Assembly: GCF_035222275.1 (NCBI RefSeq)
Contig: NC_085883.1
Location: 310,001-374,000 of the forward strand
Direction of reading: 5' to 3'
DNA: 64,000 bases
Source of the DNA: Podospora bellae-mahoneyi
Taxonomy: Eukaryota > Ascomycota > Sordariomycetes > Sordariales > Podosporaceae
Positions 57,407 through 64,000 of the stretch are shown in pieces. The number at the start of each line of letters is the position of its first letter. Position 1 is the stretch's first letter. The position numbers and the translations under genes were made by a program. The notes beneath the pieces are model-generated. The model did not search any database and was not told the origin of the DNA. It saw only the letters and a program-made list of their open reading frames with translations.

Positions 57407-58285
57407 TTAGGTAGTTCGTTGCTGCCCTGTGCTCGCTCTGCGTAGCAGAAGTAGTGTTGCTAAGGCTTCATACCATCCTTCAATCGCCAGGTGAAGAGCC
57501 GTCCATTTTGTTGTGCTTTGACCTTGATGCTCATACACTGGCTCTACATCCTCCAACCATCTATGCAATAGTGAGCGAGAGGCATGTAGGTACGGGTCAG
57601 GAGGCATGTTCCAAGTTTGGCTATATACCTCCTCGGTCAAAGCATTGATGGTGGCACAGCCTGGATGGCAGTCTAACAGTGCCCGGGCTACCTCAAGATG
57701 TCCTTTTCTCGCAGCGTGATGTAATGCAGTATGTCCCGAGCCATCTTTTCTTTTAGCCTCTGCACCCTTTTCCAGAAGTATCCGCACGACAGCTTCATGC
57801 CCGCTCTCTGCAGCAAGCTTTAGCGGCCTGGGGTTGGAGCCATGGCATCCCTTGAGATCAGGGTCGGGTTCGTGGTAATTCCAAAGTGTGCTGCCAAGTA
57901 TAAGCCTGTCCATTGTTCTTTGGTGAAATCTTCGCCTGAGATGGCCCCACTGTTCCTCACAAAAGTACAACATGCATCTGTCTTGCCTTTATTGTACAAT
58001 ATAGCCAAGGCATCTTGTATCAAGCCAAAGGACGCAGTGAGGTCGTCAGGAGGGCTCGTAGTCGAGGTACCCCAGCTGGTTTATTTTCGGAAAGTTCCAG
58101 TACAGGGCTTCAAGCAACTCCAAACTGAGCACTTCTAAGCTTTCAGGGTTGACCGGGGCGAAACGGAGAGCCTTGAGTACCTCTGACGGCGAAGCATCAT
58201 TGCCCCCGTGTCTCTTAACACAGGAGACGTCAACGAGGGGCTGGGGTGTTGGTAATACAGAGGTATGGCGGCTGGACACTTCCAA
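57407..58285 (-). pseudogene. Decayed ankyrin-repeat gene (NLR-type remnant)
   Basis: Ankyrin repeats are plain in LKLAAESGHEAVVRILLEKG, DGSGHTALHHAARKGHLEVA and KWTALHLAIEGWYEALATLL. Upstream pieces on the same strand, in other frames, read EVLKALRFAPVNPESLEVLS, then TASFGLIQDALAILYNKGKT and FTKEQWTGLYLAAHFGI, the usual run-in to such repeats. The frame changes at about 58045 and again near 57890, and no intron signals explain both. A normal start was not found. I read it as a broken ankyrin gene; a heavily spliced live gene is less likely. It lies just downstream of the ankyrin-subtilase gene on the same strand and may derive from a related family. Confidence 0.6.
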
Positions 58286-58465
58286 GGGAGTCAGATAAGC
58301 TGGATATTCTGATTATAGTGACGCTGGTATGGTTATGGTGAGCGCTGATAAACCTGGCGAGCTCATGCGCTCCCCTGACCGCCTTAACAGTATGTATCAC
58401 ATCTGCTGGTTTTTTGCTGCAGTTCTCCTCACAACCCATCATGTAGATCTTCAAAAGCGCACCCA

Positions 58466-61400
58466 TCAACCCTTCATCGAAGAAACAAACCTCACCGCTA
58501 ACCCCGTCACCACCTCCGGCGCCTTCCCCCCCATCCTCAACCCCTCCGTCGGCCCCTCAAAATACTCCCAAACCTCAATAAACTTCCCAATCTCCCTATC
58601 CACCCCCATCTTCTGAAAAACCAACTTCATGTTCGTATGATCCTTCAAATCCCCCAATTTCTTCGCCTCCACCACCGGCCCTGCCGCCCCTGACCCAACC
58701 CCATTCACCGCCGTACCCCCACCACTCTTCACCTTCTCCCTCTCATTCTCCCCAAATATCGCAGCCAACCTAACAACATGCAACACCAGCGCCGCCAACC
58801 CCGCCGCCAAAGCCGTAGCAACCGAGCTCCCCGTGTTCTCCTGGAAATGACTCGGTATACTACTATTAATCGTCTCATGCCGTGAAACAACCGAACATCC
58901 CGGAAAGATAAAGTCCAAATTGTGGGTGTCACCCGACCTCTCCCAGGGTCTGCCATCGTCGGTAGCGGCACCAATTCTGATGATGCGGCTACGATCAAAC
59001 TCGTAAGGGTACTCCTCGTCAGAGAAGTTCCCTGCGTCGCCTGCCGCGCAGAAGACGAGGATGCCGGCGTCAAGAGCGCGCCTGATGGCGTCTCCGAGGT
59101 CTTTGAGGTCGGCGTCACGCTCGCGTTTTTTGGGCTTTTTCACAGTCCAGGAAATGGAGATTATGTCTACCCCGCGGGCGACGGCGGCGTCGACGGACTG
59201 CACGGGGGTTAGGATTTGAGCGGAAAGAAGAGGGAGCGCATACGGGGGGTGGCATACCTGGGTGGCGCTTCTGGCTACGATCTGGTTGTGAGTCTGCCCA
59301 TCGACTAGGGAGTCCGGGGAGGGGTGTGTTTCCAGCTTGAAGACATAGAGTTTGGCGGTTGGACAAACTCGACAAATCATATCCGCCATGACGGTGCCGT
59401 GGCCACTGGCAGAGATAAAATAGGGGCTTGGGCCGTTCTCATCTGGTTCGCCACGGTCAAAGGTCGCTCCGCCAATGACTTTACCCCCGATAGAGGAAGT
59501 ATCAATATTAACTCCATCATCAATCAGAGCAACAGTGATGTCTTTTAGCAGTAGCTTTTGCTGAGTTGGAGGCACCTCGACACCTTGGATCCCATCGGCA
59601 AAGGCGTCCATGCAGTTGAGCCACTTGTGGGCAGACAGATTCCTCTGATTTGCTACACGCATGGGCTTAGCGCGGGTGCCGGAAGCTGAGCCACTGTCCC
59701 CCCGCGAAAAGTTCTCCTCGATGGTCTCAACAGTGATTGTCCGAACAGGCCCATCCATGGCGGGACGGTCTCCGGTAACAGTCCGGCGAATCCCAGGAAC
59801 GGGAACAGCCTTGTCATTCTGCGGTCGAGCAGCAGCAGTGATACCCTGCTTCTCCAGCTCATAATTCCGGACGGCTTTTCGTAACCGGCGCTTGAAGTCC
59901 TCCACGTAAGATTGGATGCGGTCAGCTGGCTCTAGGACTTCCGCGGAATTCCACAACAAGTGGATAGTCTTGAGTTTCTCAAGCCTCACCAACCCATCCG
60001 GTTCGCTCCATGCCCGCAGGACAGCCCTGTTTCCACTCCACCACAAGTGCAGATGGCGGACATGTTGACAGGCGACAAAAAGTGTTTCGGGACAGATATC
60101 CGATTTCCGCCACTCGAGACTCTCAATCTCAAAGTGCTTCAGGGAGTCTTCTATGGCCTTGTCACTGTGAGGTCTTTCGGGCCAATCGTCGACCACGACC
60201 TTGAGGATATGCTTGACAGACTTCTCCCGAAGCCAGTTGAAAAAGAAGACGAGGTCCACCCGGCCGCGGCCAGGCCTTGGCTGCTGTGCAAGACGTTTGG
60301 CGTGGAGTTTGCTGGTGTTGTTTCCGGGGCTGTCCAGCTCGATCTTGTTGAAGGCGACATATCTTAGGACGCTGTCAAAACGCATATGAGCGAAGCTCTG
60401 TTCAAAGTTCTTGCGGGTGACTGGTGAAGCTGCTTTGGAGTAATCAAAATACAAGTTCCAGTCTGGTGGAGCGTCAGTGACAACACCGTACTGTCGTGAG
60501 GGTTCTGATACACTTATACGCACCCTGGATGTTGGACCCGTGAAGAAATCGCAGTGCCTGGCTCTGATCTCGCGGTTGAGGACGATCTGGTGTCTGGAAC
60601 GTGGACCGAAGGTAATGAAGTTTGATACCCTGGATGATCCTGTCTGCCCACTCCCTGTTCACATCACGTTTAACTCCGTTGATAGGTCCCGGCGGAGGTG
60701 GGTCCATAATTCTTGTTGATGGGGCATTGGACTGTTCACGGATCGCCTCTCGTCCTCGCTGAGGTTCAACATCGCCCCCCTTCTTGCCGGGGGCATGGTT
60801 TGTCGTGCGGCCCCGAGAACTTTCCACATTGTGCAGGTGAGGTACGTTATCTGGAAGATGACCGACTCGACCAGACGGAGATTTTCCCCGGTTCTGATTT
60901 GAAGATTGAGAGGTCCCGTTCGGCTCACCAGCCTGGCCCGCCAGCAAGCCCGTTTTTCGTTCAGCGTCCGGCCGTGTATAGTAGTGATATTCGTAGACAG
61001 ACAGTTGTGAGGGATTGATGGTGAACTGGTCCAAGCATTCATCTGCTCTCTGCAGCAAAGCCTCAACAATCCGCTGCTGGCTAGCAGAACAGCGGTCGTA
61101 CTGAATGGCAAGATGCAAGGGAGTCAGGCCATCATAGTCTCCGGCGCAAAGAGTGCCCTTGGAGGCTCTCTGTATAAGATGCAAAGTATGTTGTTCGGGG
61201 AGATTGTGGATTATGGCAGCATGGATACTGTTTCTGCCGTGGTCGCATGTTCTAGCTAGCAGGCTGTCCAGATCTCCGTTGAACTTTTCCACAATGGCGC
61301 GCAAGACATTTTCGTTTTTCCTGGTGATGGCAATCCAGAGAGGTGTTTTGCCATTGTCGTCAGCCACGGAGAGAAGCTGTGGGCTGTTCTTGATAAGAAG

Positions 61401-61715
61401 CAGGGTGAGGCCTCTGTGGCCCACTCTGTTGGCAACAAGGTGGAGGAGTGTTTGATTTTCCGGTGCAACACGCCCTTCAAAGTACTGCTGATACTTCTGC
61501 TTGAAGGCTTCTCTGTACGCTTTGTCGCCCAATCTCAGCTCATTGGATTCAGCATCAGCGAGAATCTGGTCAAACGCTTCTTTTGTTGGGTCTTTTTGAA
61601 TGATCGCAAATGAATGGAAGGGGTTGTGGGCCGGTCCGTCGTCGTACTCCTCATCGCTGTCGTCAACTTCGACACTCTGGGCAGGTGGAAGGTCTTGGGT
61701 GGTTAGAGTCATCAT
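58466..61715 (-). CDS. Ankyrin-subtilisin fusion protease (peptidase S8)
   Basis: Predicted 1042 aa, exons 60524-61715, 59258-60462 and 58466-59197; the 61-nt and 60-nt introns are clean. Residues about 85-235 form ankyrin-like repeats (NQTLLHLVANRVGHRGLTLL, DNGKTPLWIAITRKNENVLR, DYDGLTPLHLAIQYDRCSAS). A disordered linker follows, then a helical/LRR-like middle (ETLFVACQHVRHLHLWWSGN). The S8 domain at about 700-960 has Asp712 (VALIDDGVNID), His752 (SASGHGTVMADM) and Ser924 (NTGSSVATALAAG), plus ISISWT and CAAGDAGN; the triad is complete. There is no signal peptide, so it acts inside the cell, unlike secreted subtilisins. In fungi, intracellular S8 proteases with repeat domains occur in NLR-like and heterokaryon-incompatibility systems. 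The middle of the protein has no known domain. Confidence 0.88.
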
Positions 61716-62001
61716 GATTGTTCGTAACGTATACAGAGGTGAAAGATGATAGATTGAGTGAAGCTGTCTGCACAGGTGCCCCCTCAGTCAGAGAGGAGCG
61801 GGGTCCCTCCAGTCCGCATCTCGTCCTGTAGCCCAGCTTCCAGCCTCATCATCGGAAGTCCTGATACGACTGGCGTCCCACCCCACTCACACCCCACCCT
61901 GAGTGAGCACTAATAACGCGCCTTTCCATAGTGAACACAGTGCCGATACAGTCCCAGTCCCCAATGCAACCCTACGATGGCTTCGCCGCTGGGTTGCCTC
62001 C
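61716..62001. promoter_or_regulatory. Upstream region of the ankyrin-subtilisin gene
   Basis: 286 nt between two minus-strand genes. Short enough that the protease promoter must overlap the 3' region of the next gene. Confidence 0.45.
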
Positions 62002-62862
62002 TCACCTTTGTTCAGGTAGCCCTTTTCTGAAAGTGACGTTGGGAACAGTCGATAGCTGCTTGAAAGCTTCCGCAAGGTTCATCTCATCATAGTCGGTTCT
62101 CTTGGACTCGATTGTCGGATCGAACAGGACCGGATCGTCAGGTGGTGTAGAGCCGAACACAGATTCCAAAGTTGTACGCCAGTCAGCGCGCGCCTTGATG
62201 GTGACGGAGCACTGGAAAAGCTCTTCATCCTCCCTCTCAAGCAGGATAGCGGCCCGCATGGCGACGGGAACACCGGTCTCGGTCGCGGGATTCTCCAGCA
62301 GTGTCCATGAAGCCGTGTTTGGCTGGCCAAAATTGCGCCCCCGGAGAGACTTTGCGCCCACAACGGTTGCAGCGTAGGTCATATCCCTGGTGATGCTCTT
62401 GTCTATGCTGATACCGGCGCTCAAGGTTGGGGCAGGGCCAGGAGTGGCGCTTATACCCAGATTTCCCGAGAACGTGCTTGACTCGGTTTGGGTTGTTGGA
62501 GCAACGGTGAAGTTTCCGTCAGGGGAAATGGCCCTGACCTCGGGCTGGTAGGGACTGTTGGGATCCAAACTGCTGAATCCGAGGTCAATGTGGACGGAAG
62601 CAATGCGTCGGGCACGTTTGCGAGAGTCGAAACGGAAGTCGAGGACTATCAGGGTACAAAGAACATCGCTGTCGGGTGACAGAAAACCGTGAACTACATC
62701 GACACAGGAGCACCGGACGTCGACGGCGCCCTTCCGTTCAACATAGTTCTGCCGTTGGAGAGGCTTGTTGGGGTCGTTTTTAGTGTGAAACTGACTCCCA
62801 CTGTCGCCAGTGGGAGCAAGTGCGATGTTCCAAGAGAACGAGTCTGCCGCTTCGTCTTCCAT
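62002..62862 (-). CDS. Beta-rich fungal orphan protein, 286 aa
   Basis: Single exon, start MEDEAADSFSWNIALAPTGD. Conserved-looking blocks are DFRFDSRKRARRIASVHIDL, EVRAISPDGNFTVAPTTQTE, GRNFGQPNTASWTLLENPAT and FQCSVTIKARADWRTTLESV, then FGSTPPDDPVLFDP. Predicted largely beta-strand, with a Gly/Ser/Pro hinge (GISATPGPAPTLSAG) in the middle. No signal peptide and no catalytic motif. From memory, proteins of this layout recur in fungal genomes near repeat-containing or NLR-like genes, but I know no assigned function. It lies 286 nt upstream of the protease on the same strand and is divergent from the hydrolase-like gene, so it may be a partner or substrate; that is inference. Confidence 0.65.
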   Translation of the reverse strand: MEDEAADSFSWNIALAPTGDSGSQFHTKNDPNKPLQRQNYVERKGAVDVRCSCVDVVHGFLSPDSDVLCTLIVLDFRFDSRKRARRIASVHIDLGFSSLDPNSPYQPEVRAISPDGNFTVAPTTQTESSTFSGNLGISATPGPAPTLSAGISIDKSITRDMTYAATVVGAKSLRGRNFGQPNTASWTLLENPATETGVPVAMRAAILLEREDEELFQCSVTIKARADWRTTLESVFGSTPPDDPVLFDPTIESKRTDYDEMNLAEAFKQLSTVPNVTFRKGLPEQR

Positions 62863-63341
62863 ATTTTCATCCGAGGTAGCGGGACAGAGCGATGGAAATG
62901 AACATTCGAAGAGGATTTTGGGAAACTAGGGCTATCGAACCACTCTTCTATGACGACGAGGGAGGGGTTTTGCTTACCGGCCTGCCACCTTTCCTTTCTC
63001 GGCATCGCTTGATCGAAAAGACCCCCAAAGCGAGTGATTTGTCGAGAAGCAGTCTTCGCGAACCTCTTGGTTCTTCTTGATTGAGCAGAAATCCTGCAGG
63101 CCTCCCTCCTCAAACTCGCACTGTACAGATAGATGTGCTAACCAATGGCGATTGAAGAACCAATCATGCAATTTTGCGGCACAGCTGCCTAAAACTCCCC
63201 AAACCCCGCGCCTTCGACTCCACCACCCACTGCAGATGGGAGGGAACGACGACGGGGTTCTGGCAGGCACAGAGGGGCCCCCAGAGCCGAGGGGTGCTCG
63301 TCTTGAACCGTCAGTCTTCACCATCCCATACTCTTCTCATC
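62863..63341. promoter_or_regulatory. Divergent promoter in the NLR-like locus
   Basis: 479 nt between the starts of the 286-aa protein (-) and the hydrolase-like gene (+). Short ORFs only. Confidence 0.45.
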
Positions 63342-64000
63342 ATGTCGTTGGATATTCATTTTTCTGGTGAACCTGGGGATGCCAGCTTTGAGTATGTCCA
63401 CTCTGCCATGACTTGGGCTCAACCATCACTGACAGATATCTTATCTAGCCTAGTAGCTGTCCATGGATTCTTTAACACATCGAGCGAAGCATGGGACCTT
63501 GGTTCGGAATCCGAACCATGGTTGAAGGAGCAGTTGACGGCCAAAAAGCGCTATGGTCGCCTTCTGTTTCATAGATATGACACTGGCGCCTCCGCAGTTC
63601 AAGGCCTCTGTGATCGAGGCGCAATCCAGAAGGAGGCCATCATGCTGCTGCAGAAGGTTGCCGAACAACGAAAAGACCAGGACCCCGTGAGTCCATCGGG
63701 ATCTACAAGACAATATGATACTATGACTAAACCCAGAGTAGCCTCGACCACTTATTTTTCTCGCCCTGGACTTTGGGGGGTTGATCATCAAAGAGGTGCA
63801 GTGCTTGATCATTTTGCTGCCTGCTTATTCACCTCGATCTTCTGACCTCAAGTATTTCCAGGCCATCATCCAAGCGAGCAGACACACGCTTGAGTTTGCA
63901 AATATCAGTGCTTCTACCCGTCTAATGGCATGTTTCTTTCATATTCCGTCGCTGTAAAAGCTATGCACATGCAGAACTAACCTTCCGTCCCCCGCTTCTT
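63342..64000 (+). CDS. NLR-type gene, alpha/beta-hydrolase-like N-terminal domain (partial, runs off window)
   Basis: Exons 63342-63391, 63449-63686, 63742-63795 and 63862 onward; phases fit. Spliced product: MSLDIHFSGEPGDASFDLVA, VHGFFNTSSEAWDLGSESEP, GRLLFHRYDTGASAVQG, then PRPLIFLALDFGGLIIKEAI and SRHTLEFANISASTRLMACF. This is the order of the lipase-like (DUF676-type) domain found at the N-terminus of many fungal NACHT/NB-ARC proteins: LVAVHG oxyanion loop, then RPxIFxGHSLGGLVIK. Here the nucleophile elbow reads ALDFGG instead of GHSxGG, so the catalytic Ser is replaced by Asp and hydrolase activity is unlikely. The last exon meets a TAA at about 63956 unless another intron follows; the expected NTPase and repeats would lie beyond the window. 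Confidence 0.65.

Noticed and set aside
62002-62862. Identity of the 286-aa protein as a gasdermin
   Set aside because: Size and position next to a protease fit the HET-Q1/HET-Q2 idea, but I see no sequence pattern that I can tie to fungal gasdermins, so only partner status is proposed.

Overview
The window is nuclear DNA of a filamentous ascomycete, most likely a Sordariomycete of the Sordariales type. The evidence is short (45-100 nt) introns with GTATGT/GTGAGT donors and CTGAC/CTAAC branch sites, wide gene spacing, and the gene content: a fungal phytochrome kinase, a SomA/Flo8-type LisH regulator, an AA9 polysaccharide monooxygenase with a CBM1, GMC oxidoreductase, Zn2Cys6 factor, and NLR-like domains. 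Exon structures were assembled by eye from splice signals and reading frame; the species is not identified.

Layout. 1-944: 5' part of a secreted GMC flavo-oxidoreductase (-). 3211-7447: phytochrome hybrid histidine kinase (+), behind a long leader or promoter. 9381-12044: SomA-like LisH regulator (-) with a minisatellite-encoded N-terminus. 12045-17524: gene-poor stretch holding a small ORF and a decayed esterase. 17525-18838: secreted Asp/Gly-rich NTF2-like protein (-). 20122-21354: Golgi GT8 N-acetylglucosaminyltransferase-like protein (-). 23135-25874: long coiled-coil protein (-). 27138-30258: L-rhamnose dehydrogenase and L-rhamnonate dehydratase (both -), with a divergent Zn2Cys6 factor at 32377-35237 (+); together they look like an L-rhamnose catabolic cluster. 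35652-43098: a small coiled-coil ORF, a proline-rich orphan protein with G-rich DNA after its stop, and a small gene with a probable GC-AG intron. 43288-43417: intron-containing tRNA-Pro(CGG). 43606-47292: a helical protein with a basic tail and an Hsp70-like ATPase (both -). 48058-49500: a putatively myristoylated protein (+). 50131-55650: cytochrome P450 (+), secreted carboxylesterase (+) and AA9 LPMO (-).

57407-64000 is the most unusual part. It holds a decayed ankyrin gene, an intact ankyrin-subtilase fusion with a complete Asp/His/Ser triad, a 286-residue beta-rich orphan protein, and the start of a gene whose alpha/beta-hydrolase-like first domain has lost its nucleophile serine. These are the building blocks of fungal NLR/allorecognition systems, and protease-partner pairs are known there to control cell death. 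I infer, but cannot prove, that this is such a locus.

No transposon, CRISPR, 5S rRNA or viral fossil was recognised.
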